Program-made: the position numbers and the translations under genes
Notes under the pieces: model-generated
Seen by the model: the letters and a program-made list of their open reading frames with translations, nothing else
Databases searched by the model: none
What the model was told of the DNA's origin: nothing
Shown: in pieces, positions 33,621-44,825 of the stretch
Layout: the number at the start of each line of letters is the position of its first letter
Numbering within the stretch: position 1 is the stretch's first letter
Origin: Pelomyxa schiedti
Lineage: Eukaryota; Evosea; Pelobiontida; Pelomyxidae
Length of the DNA stretch: 64,000 nucleotides
Assembly: GCA_020536535.1 (NCBI GenBank)
Contig: JAHLWZ010000800.1
Span: forward strand, 80,699-144,698
Direction: 5' to 3'

Positions 33621-36370
33621 ATGTCTACAGGGGCGGTAAACCGGGTGGTGATAGTGGGTGGAGTTGCAGGTGGTGCTTCCGCTGCTGCGAGGCTTAGGAG
33701 GGTCAACACTGAATGCAGCGTCATTCTCTTTGAGAGGGGGGAATACGTGAGGTGACTGTCAAACTGCATCCCTTGTTTCTCCTGGGTTTTTTTTTTTTTT
33801 TTTGGCTCACACGGGTGCACTGTTTTCCAGTTTTGCAAATTGCGGTATGCCATACCACATTGGCGGCACAATCAAAGAGCGGGACAGGCTGCTGTTAGTT
33901 TCACCTGATACTTTGCGCCGGTTCCTTCCTAATTTAGATTTTTTCCCTTTGTTTTGTTTCTCCCATCGCCCACTAAATTTCTTTTCTGCACACAGACGGT
34001 TCGACATCGATGTTAGGATACGCACTGAAGTTATTTCCATTGATGCAGAGCGAAAAGAAATCCTGGCTAGAGCTCTCACAACGGGAGTTGAAGGTCAAAA
34101 AGCTCCCGTGGAAGCTTCTTGTTCTGACATTTTCTAGAGCGGGTTCCCTATGATGCCTTGATATTGAGTCCAGGCGCATCACCAGTGAAACCACCTATTC
34201 CAGGAATTGACCACCCCCGCGTCAGAGTTCTTAGGGATATCAGCACAATGGACTCTATGAAAACTTTAGTAGACGCAGAAGTCAATAAGACAATGCAAGC
34301 TTTCTTTGACTTTATTTCCATTTTCTCACTGAGCCTAGACCTCGCCCAATTCTCATTCTTGGAGGTGGATATATTGGCTTGGAAGTGGCTGAAGCTATCA
34401 TTCACAGAAAACTTCCTTGCATTTTAGTGGAATTCTCCAATCAGGTACTCTTTAATAATCTGTACCAAGGTCCTTTTAAAAATATTTACAGGTTATGGGT
34501 CCAATTGACCCTGAAATGAGTTATCCTCTACATCAAGAGTTGAATGCAAATAATGTGGACCTTAGGTTGGGCTGCACTGTTTCAAAATTCGTGGGCACCG
34601 ACACGGTACTCTTCTTTAGCAGCACCACCCCTAATACATTTTCAGTCTGTTCTCTGCACTCTCACAACAGGGGAGGAAATAGAATGTGCATTTGCTGTTG
34701 TTGCAATTGGTGTTCGTCCAGAGACTGAACTTGCCAAGACTGCTGGTTTATAATAGCCTTGTGTTTAAGCACTTGACCTTTTCAAGGTTTATCAATCGGC
34801 CAACGTGGAGGCATACTTGTGGACGAGTTCTTGCAAACATCCAACCCATCAATCTATGCAGTTGGTGACGCAGTTGAAGTACCTTGTTTCTTAGTGTCTT
34901 CATATTATGTTTACTTGTATTAGGTCCAAGACTTTGTTACAGGGACACAAGCACATATTCCACTTGCTGGACCTGCAAATAGACAAGGTCGAATAGTGGC
35001 AACGAACTTGTTTTGTAAAAATCCCAAGTTCAAGCTTTCTTACAAAAAGACTCAAGTACTGTATATGTAGTCTCTTGAAATTACTCACTTGTCGTAGGGA
35101 ACAGCTGTGTGTAAAGTCTTTGATTTGACTGTTGCAATGACTGGCGCAAACGAGAAACTTCTCAAAAGATTAAACAAACCATACAATAAAGTCTATCTAC
35201 ATTCAATGAGTCATGCCTCTTATTATCCCGGTTGTTAAGGTTTCATCTATAGGAAATTTAACAACACTTAAGGGGCACAATTGATGTGCATTAAACTGAT
35301 CTATGACCCGGAATCAATGAAAATTTTGGGGGCACAAGCCGTTGGCAAAGAAGGTCAGCTGAAGGTGCAATTAATGTGATTTATGAAGAAAACAGGAGTC
35401 GAGAAAAGAATTGACGTAATTGCTGTGGCACTTCGTGGAGGTTTGACTATTAATGACCTGGAAGATCTCGAGCTATGCTACGCACCTCCTTATGGAAGCG
35501 CAAAGGACCCCGTTAATATGGCTGGTTTCATTGCCTCTAATCTCGAACGTGGAATGTTCCGACAATGCTTTGCGGAGGACCTGCACAAAAAGTTGTCTGA
35601 TGGTGGGTCTGATCTTCCATTTATTCTGGATGTAAGAGAGCCGGAGGTAGGAACAACCGTCGCCAAAGATGTTCGATGTTCTTATATTTCCAACAGGAAA
35701 CTACGCAAAAAATACCTCAGTCAATTAATATTCCTCTGGCCCAAGTTGTATCCCGTCTACATGAAATTCCTAAGGATAGACCCATTGTCGTTACATGTGC
35801 ATCAGGTCTACGTTCCTACAATGCTACCATGACACTACTTCACAATGGATATAATGCCCAAAATCTTAGTGGAGGGTTTAAGATTTGGAGTTGGGTGACT
35901 GGAAATGATCCAAAGAAATGGGTTAGCTCTTTTTCTTACCTTACTGTGGTGCTTATTTCTCCTTCAGATAAAACCCATTTCCTTGCCACCCCCTTCTTGT
36001 CAAGCAACCACTTCATGTCAAGCAACGTCTTCATGTACCACTGTCTCCCCTTCTGGTGCACTTGATGTTGCAAAGGAGGTTCGTTGCATACTTTGCAAAC
36101 TACACATTTCACATATTTTTTTTTCAGGTTGATGCCATGTGTATGGCGTGCCCTGGGCCCATAGTCAGACTTGCAAAAGCCATGAATGATGTAAAGGAAG
36201 GAGAAGTTGTGAGACTACGTGCGGGTGACAGAGGGTTCGCACAAGACATTGTTGGCTGGTGTAAGAGTACTTCCAACACCCTTGTCAAAATGGACACAGA
36301 GGAAAAGCCGGAGTACTGTGTAACAGTCTTAATTCGGAAAGGGACTGCCACCAAGTCCTCATCCAGTTGA
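33621..36370 (+). CDS. CoA-disulfide reductase / rhodanese / TusA-like fusion
   Basis: FAD-dependent disulfide oxidoreductase fused to two sulfur-carrier domains. From ATG 33621: the FAD-binding motif [19 protein letters not shown], the CoADR redox-cysteine motif [13 protein letters not shown], and [19 protein letters not shown] second dinucleotide motif follows ([13 protein letters not shown] once spliced) and [20 protein letters not shown]. The dimerisation domain ends with [20 protein letters not shown] and [21 protein letters not shown]. The rhodanese domain has [18 protein letters not shown] with its active-site Cys. The C-terminal TusA-like domain has [20 protein letters not shown] (C-P-x-P). 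Stop TGA 36370. This three-part architecture is known from bacteria; the many short introns here show it is a resident gene, probably from old lateral transfer. It converges with the cysteine-desulfidase-like gene 60 bp away. Confidence 0.85.
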
Positions 36371-36429
36371 AAAAAATAGTTCTTTTTTTTTTTTTTTTAC
36401 AAATAAAAAGAGATAGTAACTTGTTGTCA

Positions 36430-38274
36430 TTATGAATCGTGTGGTGTGGTTGTGGTACTGCTGTGATTGTGCAATGTGCAGCCCTGAAGTTCACTATCAG
36501 CCAACTTCTGCTCCATTATGTGCAGAATTTCCTCGTCCATGTGCCTCATTCCCAGGCATGCAACTTTGCCCAGGTTCACAAGTGATGTAATTCCACTCGC
36601 GCCAACAATTCCATCAGAAGATGGAATTCCGATTCCGCTCATGGCGAGATGTACAGCTCGGAATGCCGCATCCACAGCAGTCATGGCTTTGAGGGCGCAA
36701 CCCATCTTGGCACCATCACATATCTGATGATTTGTAAGTGTTTCATGTAAAGTCCAGAGGGGAGTTCATACCATTCCAGCAACATTTCCCACCATGTTGT
36801 TGCATGCGAGTGATAATTCCCTTTCTCCACCATTGTTCATCATAACTAAACCAGCAGCCAAACCGATTCCAGCAGCGTTATTACAGCCACATATAGCTGA
36901 GAGGGTTCCCAGGTGTGCAGTAGTGAGTGAGGTTACCAGGCAGGCCATAGCTAGTGACTCCTCAATGAGGTTTTGGGGAATCCCTAGGTGCCTTCCTACG
37001 ATGTTCAAAGGTACACTAGATGTTATTCCCTACTCATGAATTAGTCCCCAGACAACTGACGGACCATACTTTATTCCCAGAACCAGCGAGACAGTAAACT
37101 TTGCAAGCGGTGCCGCACATACGGGCATGCACACCTAAGTGGGTGAGGGGTTGGAAATTGAATAAGAAAACAAACCATGAAATACAGTGATGGCCGCTCT
37201 AGAGTAGGCATCCGATGAACTAGCGGGATTCAGTGTTTCGCGGAATCCCTTCATTCCTTCCGCACAGATTGCAAGGTTGCACTAGGCAAGACTCAGAAAC
37301 TATGTAGGGGAAAAAAAGAAAAAAAAGAAAGAAAGAAAAAAGCCGTACTTCACTTCCAAGTCGAATCATTTCTCTATCCTCGGGAGTAATACTTCGGGCC
37401 AGACGGAATAACTCGGTGAAACTCATTTTACACAACCTGTCATAGATGGAGATGCGCTTCGGGGTTGCTTCCTTGCCTGAAGGCTCCGTCGTAGATAATG
37501 GGGAGGGAGATTCTCCATTGAGTAAGGCATCAACATTTACTGGAACACCATCCCTCGCCACCAATGTTACATTTGTATGGTGCTGAGTAATTACACATCT
37601 CCCTTTCACCGCTGGTGCTCTAGTAACGGTACAATCCACCAGTAAGTCTGTGTCAGCTTCAACATCCTTGCGAACGGTGACGTGCACACGATTGTGTGTC
37701 ATAAGGAATGTGGCATGGGCTAAAACAGCTTCATCTGTGGCACTGAAGCACTCTAGCTTCAAATTTCGCCTTATGGCTTCATGCGTGAATGAAGCTCCAA
37801 TAGCAACAGCCCACTATAATATCTCAATCAAGATATAGCATAAAATTAGGTACTAGACGAGAAAAAGAAACAGGAGTGGTACTTGTATTCCTGTTTTGCT
37901 TTGTGAGTGCGGAATTCCAACAGCATAGCAGTTCTTGTACATCCTTGGATCACATAGCAAAGTAACATCCACCACTTCACCATCACCAGCAGCAAGACTA
38001 GCCAATGAGCACCCATAAGCTATCCAGGCAAAAATAGATTGACTCATAAGCTACATTCAAAAGGGGCCAAAAAAAAAAAAAAAAAAAGCCAAAGAACCAA
38101 AAAAACCCAGACAAAAAAAAGCAGCCTCCAAAGAGCCAAAAAACGAAAAGTACCAATACTTGCAGGTTCAGTGCATCCCAGTGTTGGTCGCCACTCTTGT
38201 TTGAGGTACTCGCTAAATGTGAGCTCCTGTGGATCGCTTGCCGACGACGTTGGGGGTGGGGCAGTGGTGGCCAT
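36430..38274 (-). CDS. L-cysteine desulfidase-like protein (UPF0597/serine dehydratase alpha family)
   Basis: Iron-sulfur enzyme family that includes CdsB, releasing H2S, ammonia and pyruvate from cysteine. From ATG 38274 the protein opens MATTAPPPTSS...LTFSEYLKQEWRP and GCTEPASIG, the family's N-terminal motif. Then come FAWIAYGCSLASLAAGDGEV and MYKNCYAVGIPHSQSKTGI, KLECFSATDEAVLAHATFL, RISIYDRLCKMSFTELFRLA and CNLAICAEGMKGFRETLNPA. The C-terminal signature follows: HLGTLSAICGCNNAAGIGLA, then NNMVGNVAGM-ICDGAKMGCA and SGIGIPSSDGIVG. The Cys residues expected to hold the cluster are present. About eight exons; donors GTACTT, GTACCA and GTACGG are used. Cytosolic (no targeting peptide is evident). 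Prokaryotic-type family. Substrate specificity is by family only. Confidence 0.85.
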
Positions 38275-38552
38275 GGCGATTATGGGTCGGTTGGGGGTGG
38301 GGGTTTGTTAGTTGAGTTTGAGGTTGTTTCTCAGTGTGATTTGCTGAACGAAGTTGACAGTTTTAATTAATTGCTTTGTTCAAAGGGGTTCCTTCGAGAA
38401 CCAAAAAGATTTCATCGCCGATCATGTAATTAAGGTAATGTCAGAAAAAGGACGGAACGACTCGTTACTAAAAGAGAAGGTATGGGAGTTTTGAGAAATC
38501 TATTTCATAGAATGGTAGAAAACTGACTCTAGGAACTCACAAGTGGGGTGCA

Positions 38553-39409
38553 TTATGGCCTGCATTTTGGGCAGACGGGCATGCCATTAAGGGGGTAGAA
38601 TGACTCGTCGGGATTGAGAACTGTGTGGCATGTCACACAGGCAAAGCACTTGGGGTGGAAGGTTACACCAAGCTGCAAGGGGGTGAATTCATTGAAATGG
38701 AAACGCAAAAGCAAAAGAAACATACAGCTTCGACCCCTTCTTCAGAAAGTTCCACTTTCAACTTCTCGTGACATACATGGCATTCCTTGGAGAACTTGGC
38801 ATTGTAGTCATCAGCACAGTACCAGGCGTTATCTACTGTCCAGAACTTGATTCCGGGGAGTGGCTTCTTGCATGTAGCACACACGAAGCATGCATTGTGG
38901 TATCCTTTGCCCTGCAGAAATTACAGAGTAAGTGGATGAAAGTTTCCTTTGTACACTTACAGAGAATGTGGCCCAGGAGCTCTCGGTAATTGGTTGTGAG
39001 CAAACAGGGCAAGGGTCCGTAGGCTTCTTTGGAGCCGTCGCTCCGTGGCATTCGTTGCACCACGCTCCATCACTACAAATATTGTCACAGTAAGTAATAT
39101 GCATTTTATTTTCAAAAATAATGGCGGTTAGAGGGCGTTATTGTGTATATTTTTGAGAGTTGAGCGGCATACGGGTGCTTGTAGAATGAACCAACAAGTT
39201 CTTTATTGCAGTGAACGCATTTCCAGCACGCCTTGTGGTACTTCTTGCTCATAGCAGTAAGAATAGTGTCGGTCTTGGCAATGGGCTTGTTGCATCCGGC
39301 GCAAACGACTTCAACAGCGGGATCTGGCCATTAAAAATACACAAGCGTTAGATCGTTTTTGTTTATATTTGCCTTGTGGGTGTTAACCGAGGTGTCACCA
39401 ACCTGCCAT
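38553..39409 (-). CDS. LIM-domain protein
   Basis: Small scaffold protein with tandem LIM zinc-binding domains, usually a cytoskeletal or nuclear adaptor. From ATG 39409 two codons precede an intron (MA-DPAVEVV). LIM 1: CAGCNKPIAKTD...YHKACWKCVHCNKELVG. LIM 2 begins CNECHGA...CPVCSQPITESSW and continues YHNACFVCATCKKPLPGIKF. LIM 3 reads CADDYNAKFSKECHVCHEKL and ends FHPKCFACVTCHTVLNPDES...VCPKCRP, followed by TAA at 38553-38555. Zinc ligands are intact in every unit. No other domain is seen, at roughly 190-200 residues, so it is a LIM-only protein. At least four short introns. A simple GT-AG pattern applies, with the first donor being GTTGGT. Confidence 0.85.
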
Positions 39410-39562
39410 TTCGAACGGTTTTCTTTTTTTTTTTTTGGGTTGTTTAATTAAATTTTCGAAACGCTTTGAGCCAAAAATCTGTCCCTCTGGATAGACAGCG
39501 ACATGCTTTTAGAAGAACTTCACTTCTGACACATTCTCCTGAAGCTCCCTGAATCTCTTCTC

Positions 39563-41826
39563 CTAAAAGTCCTTGTGCCAGGACACACAACACAAATGCC
39601 TATTGAGACTGTGAAAAAAAGGATAGGGGAAAAGCCCATTTATTGCAAAGGTGGGTTGTGTGCAGGAAATTATGTCACTGTCAGTGTGATCTGTGCTGTC
39701 ATTAGTGGCTGAGTGTGTGGTGCTCATTCCGGTTTCATCGTCATCCTTGTTCCAGCCCTCCACAGAACCTTCCTCAGACAGAGACAGTACAACTACTGGC
39801 TGGGCTGTTGACAGTGGTGCAGGAGTTGGTGTTGGTGTCGGCGTGGCACTGGGAGTTGCTGTTGGGCTTGGCGTGTTGCTTGGCAGGGGTGAAACTGGTA
39901 AATGGAAGAGCGATGTGCCGCGTGGTGGGCTTGAGGGAGGAAATGGCATTGTTAGTTGAGACGGGGTAACGTCGCTGTGGAAGTGCTGAGTGGAAGAAGG
40001 TGCTGCTGTCTGTGAGTCTTTTTGAGGGGAGCCCATGTGCTCATCAGGAGGTGTGTTGTTGGTATCAGTGATAGGGGGCAATTTGTCCTGTGAGGACTGT
40101 TGGGTGTGCCTTTCATTGGCTTTCAAAATTTGGTGGGTGAGGGGTGTTATGGGACTAGACAGCAGGTGTGAAAGGGGAAAATTTCCATTCGGCAAGAGTA
40201 AATTCTGGTTGGAGATTATCGTTGTTGGAGTTGTGGGTGCTTGAGGGGTGAATGGAGTGACGGGTGCTTGAAAGGAGACTGATGACTCTGATACTGATGG
40301 TATTGCCGGAAAAGTGATGGGATCCTGTATGAGGGTGTCCCAGGATTTTGTTTGAAGCATCAATGGGGGATCTGATGTGACGCTATCCAACGCTTTCAGT
40401 AAAGCCTGTTCCACATTGAATGCCAACTGTTTTTGCTTTGCCAGGGGTAGACACTCAAAAGAAAATAAGTGACACTCAGTAGAGTGTAGTGAAAGCTTAC
40501 GTTTTCTGCAAGGAGTTCTTGGACTAGAAATTCGTTTATACTACAGAAAGTGGACAGTGATAACCGTAGTGTCGTTAGTCGCGAAATTAACTGAGTAAAA
40601 GTGAGTTTTTTCAAAAAGCGCACTGAGTACCTACAGTTTCTAATTGCTGCAATTTGTGGGTGAGCAAAAAAAAAAATTGTTGTAAGAGAAATACCGATTG
40701 TAAGAAGGAAATGTTCCGGCTACAAATAGTTCTTGATTGTAAAAGCAACGGAACAGTTGCGGAAACTTGCCGTAAAACCCATTGTGGTTGTTGTAATGGG
40801 GTCTGGACTTCCTTGCTAGGACAATTTAGCCATGGCTCTATGTGGTATGACCATTTTATGACTTTTCTGGAATTTCTTACTCTGAAGAAGAGAAACAGTC
40901 TGTATGGCATGATTTACTGTCCGATAGTTGGCAAGCTCTTGAGTTATGTAATGCATGATTGCCTCTATTTTAAACCCAAGAAGACCAATCTCTGCTATGA
41001 GTGCTGCTTCGTCCCTGTATGATGACATGACTATAAAACTCAATTTTCGCCATAGAGGTTACTTGTTTTTCAGATTGGCAATAAATGAAACAGGAGCCTG
41101 AAGCAATGAAGTAAGGGATGGCATTTCAAAAGTCGTGTTTGAATCTGATATTTTCTGTGAAATTTCTTTAGGCTCAGCATCTGCGCCTCCTGTAGATGAC
41201 AGCACACTTCCAAAAGAGGTTTTTGGAAAAGGGGGTGCTGTGGAATGGGATACGGCCGTTGAAGCAGTCTCTGAGGAAGTTGGTGCAATTTGAGCATTTG
41301 TATCTGCAGTGCCTGAAACATTAATCGACGGGGGATGTTCTGCAGCACTCTGTTGACTTGGAGGGGAAGAAGCGGCAGAGTTCGTCATATCCACCACATC
41401 GTTGGTTGTGCTGGTTTCACCAGATTCTTTTTCGGTGGGGCTTGGTTCTTGCGATGAGAACAACCTTGAGCTGATACTGCGTGTGTGTTGTGCGTGCCTG
41501 TCACTTTGTTTCTTGTAATGGTGCCTGTGCCTCTCACACAATGACTGCGAGCTAAACGCGTGGTTTCTCTCGTCGGTTTCTTGGTCGCCGAGCTTGGACG
41601 GCGACGAAGAGACAGGCTCCTCCTTCAATTCGCCGCCCGCTTTGTCGCCCGAGGAAACAGACGGCGGCGAAAACGGGTTCGGCTTGATCTCCACTCTCCG
41701 GATCTTGGGCGGCGTCAATGCGACGTGTCGTCTCGGACTCTCCGCATTCCACGTAACTTTCTTTTTCTCTCCTGTTCCGCGCCCCTTTCGCCGTACTGCC
41801 GACACGAGCGGCGGCTGCGTCTGCAT
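39563..41826 (-). CDS. Unrecognised Ser/Thr/Pro-rich protein with short helical core
   Basis: The start MQTQPPLVSAVRRKGRGTGE is basic (KKKVTWNAESPRRHVALTPP), suggesting nuclear location. A polar Ser/Thr/Pro region runs to FEMPSLTSLLQAPVSFIANL. An in-phase intron (donor GTAACC) leads to DEAALIAEIGLLGFKIEAIM and HYITQELANYRT, then KLTFTQLISRLTTLRLSLST and EFLVQELLAEN, helical and possibly a dimerisation segment. A long Pro/Thr/Ser tail follows (AFNVEQALLKALDSVTS, then TP-rich repeats) ending at 39563. The three segments connect by short introns at about 41060, 40930 and 40430-40500. No family is recognised. The many SP/TP dipeptides suggest proline-directed phosphorylation. Confidence 0.55.
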
Positions 41827-42116
41827 CTCTCCTTCCTTTCTCTTTTTTATTTTTTTGAAATGACAAATCAAGATCTCCTCTTCGTGTTTCTTCGAATTTT
41901 GGGTGAGCGGGGAACTAGTGCCGTACGGCTCTTGTTGGTGGTTTTCGTCCTTTGGGGGCTGCTCGCTTGATCTGTTTTGTTTTGGGGTGTTAGAAATGAA
42001 AGTAGTATAGTATGTTTGATTGCAAACATGTTCTAGCCTAGCCTCAGTTGATACGGGTAGTCCATCTGCAGTATATTTTACATGAGCCGGCCTGGTTTTG
42101 TTGGAAAGTGTTTTGG

Positions 42117-44336
42117 TTAGTGAAGGTGTGGTGAATGGTTGATAGAGCAGTACTTTGGTTCCGCAATACTGGGTACTTTAGTGGGGATACTTTCTGTTGG
42201 GGCATTTGTGGGCACGGAAGTGCCTGCGGGTACAGCGGCTTCATTTGAGGTTGGTGCTGTATTTACATTTGCATTTGGATTTGGAGTTGCAGGTGCACCC
42301 ATCATCATCTTCCCTTTAAGGATATCTTCAAGCTGAGACGAGATTAAAATATGAAACAAATCGATTGAATGGGGATTTACTTTGGATTTGATGTGTTGTG
42401 ATCCCTCTGAGGAAACTTCGATTTTGATCTGTATGGAAGGGATTATGACTTGTTGCTTGATGGAAGAAAGAGAAGGAAAATTAAGGAACCTTCCTTTCTC
42501 GTGGTGGGAGCTATAAGTTGTTAGAGGCTACACAATACACGAAAATGTACCTTTTCGGGTTCTGTTGGAGCTAAGAATACACCTGGCACCTGGGAAAAAT
42601 AAGTAAATCGAAATTCATGAAAGAAGGAGAACTAACCATTAATTTTCCAGGTCTGGCTGCCTGTGCCCTTGTAGGTTCCTCAGGTTTTGTAGACTGCGGT
42701 GCTCTGGCTGGTAAAGATCTTCCAGGGACAGAAGTTGGTTTCGCTTGAACACCACCTGTTGGAGCTGGTTTGAGGTTGGAAGAGGCAGATGCACCAGAGG
42801 TTGGGGAAACTTTGGGAGGAGGGGTGGGTGTTGGTTTGGCAGGGGGTAATGAATTAGGCTTTGAGGGGGGAACAGGAGTAGGTTTAGGAGGTGGTGTGGG
42901 TTTGTCAGCTGTGCTTGTTGAGCTTGGGGGTGCAACTTTTGGCACTTCGTTGATAGGCGAAGCTGAATCAGTTGTGTCAGGCACTACATTGACGCCATTC
43001 GTGACAGGTGGGCTTACATCAACCGTTACCTCGGGATTTGGAAGCGTTGTGGTAGATGGGGTAGTAGCGGGAGTAGTGGTTGCAGTTGCTTCGGAAGTAG
43101 ATACCTCTGTTTCTTTAGGTTCAATTACTTCCTTGACTTCAATTGCTGGAACTGTTTCACAGGTTGTGGGCTGTGATTGAATTGAGGCATCCGGAGATTG
43201 CACCGGCTCTTCATTTTGTTGAGGTACGGAAGAAGTTGTAGCTGTTGTGGTATTTGTATCAGCATCTGAAACGATGGTGAAGTCAGATTCAATTTCTTTG
43301 CTTTCTTGTTGTTGAGATTCTTCAAGTTGCATTTTAGCAATCTTAGTAACAAGGTCCACAGGTACATCGCTTTCAGGAATATTGTAATCTCTACTGATTT
43401 CCCTTATTGAAAGGCGTACTCTTTCTTGCCTTTTTTGTTTTAGTGTTTCGTGGTAACATCTGGCTGATTACGTTTCTAATTGGGCTAGAAAATCGTCATT
43501 CAGTGACTCTCCAGTACAGACATCGATTGCCATAGTTTTGCGTTTTGATTGGTTCTCTGGGGTGTCTTCTCTGTAAATTTTGTTGACAAAGGATTGAAAC
43601 TTAGGTGCGCACCTTGCTGCTTCACTCTGTGAAATATCTTCACCCTTCTTCACTGAAAGATTGCAGTTGTTTGGAACAGAGTGGTAGCAGACATCATGAG
43701 CCCGAAAATTACATACTAATTTGATCAGGAAATTCCTGTACGTATTTTACAATCATTCACCTGTACACTGATAACTTTGTGCTCCCATTCCCCATATAAG
43801 GTAGCCGCATTGGCCACAGGAGGTTGGCCAGGCAAACCGAGTAGCTACCCAGTTGTGAGAAGCATCAGCTGTATTCTGGACTACAGGCTCAAGCTCCCAC
43901 TCGCAATTTGGCTTCCAAAAGTAAACACATGATATTGTCCCTAAGGTAGGTCAAACGGGGAGAAAAAAAATTAAAGTGAACCATCTTTTTCACTTGCAAG
44001 CCAGGATATGTGGGCAGTCCTGGTACGAAATTAGAAAGCTAAGATATGATACATTGTGGTACTTCATAGAGAAACGGATTGCGGATTCAGTAGCTTGTTT
44101 TACAAAGAAATGCTCCCAAGACTTGGCCTCAATTCTGTTGCAAACAGGGCCACCAACAAATGGAACACACAAAAATTTGCCAAACTCACTGTAACAATGT
44201 TGGTGGAGGTATATTTGATGAGGGAGGACAAGGCAGTAACATACGACTTGAGTGTGAGGCCATTTTCGTCAGTATTGAGGTTCCACGTAGTCCTGAACCC
44301 AGGCACACCTTCTGGCACACAAAACAAAAACCCCAT
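42117..44336 (-). CDS. C1 (phorbol-ester/DAG-type) zinc-finger protein
   Basis: From ATG 44336: a beta-rich N-terminal region (MGFLFCVPEGVPGFRTTWNL, GLTLKSYVTALSSLIKY), then AKSWEHFFVKQATESAIRFS and CVYFWKPNCEWELEPVVQNT. A C1 domain starts at HNWVATRFAWPTSCGQCGYL, then YQCTV-CNFRAHDVCYHSVPN and NC; the intron at about 43790 is spliced CAG|GTGAAT to TTAG|TATG. Spacing of His and Cys ligands fits C1. The C-terminal half is a Thr/Pro/Val-rich linker with PPKP-type motifs (42650-43300) and a short tail (LEDILKGKMMMGAP) ending at 42117. C1 domains bind diacylglycerol or act as protein-interaction modules; the typical or atypical class is not decided. The N-terminal domain is not recognised and might be C2- or Ras-association-like. 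Confidence 0.68.
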
Positions 44337-44466
44337 CTGGTTGGTACCCAAGAAAGTCCCAAAGCATGTCTTGAGCCTATAAACACCCCCTATTCAAAAT
44401 GTGTTGAGCATCCCAACAATGGGTTTTTTTTTTTTTTGGTTTGGTGTTGTTATTTGTTCTAATCAT

Positions 44467-44755
44467 TTATCGATGATGTTTAGCAATGCCAGCCTTACGG
44501 ATAGCTTTAGAGTCAGGGGCAGTGCTATTGACAGTTTCGGGGCTTGTTTTATTTGCACCAGACGACGACGTGGTCAGTGACATCTCCACCACTTCGAATT
44601 TATCGGGGTTATTTTTGTATGTTTTCTAAACGGCCACATCTCTCCAAGTTGGAGTCCAGCTCTCTCTGGTCTCCAGAGGTCTGTCAGAGCATCAATGGAA
44701 AAAAAGGGGAACTCACCGTTCACTTCCCAGTGCCACCCCCAGTGTCTGAGCACAT
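44467..44755 (-). CDS. Very small unrecognised protein
   Basis: The clear part is the last exon KTYKNNPDKFEVVEMSLTTS...SPETVNSTAPD and SKAIRKAGIAKHHR, ending TAA at 44467. It begins after an acceptor TTTAG near 44635. A candidate first exon starts ATG 44755 (MCSDTGGGTGK) with donor GTGAGT. Total length is below about 75 residues. It is divergent from PUS7 with about 70 bp between starts. No homologue is recognised. Confidence 0.35.
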
Positions 44756-44825
44756 CCCAGCCAATTGAACCTGTGTTGAACGAGAAGTTGTCGTTGCTTC
44801 TGGCTTATTAATCTTGATCACAACA

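Noticed and set aside
33621-38274. Bacterial contamination as a source of the sulfur genes
   Set aside because: Both genes are interrupted by short introns of the same kind as their neighbours and are embedded between typical eukaryotic genes.
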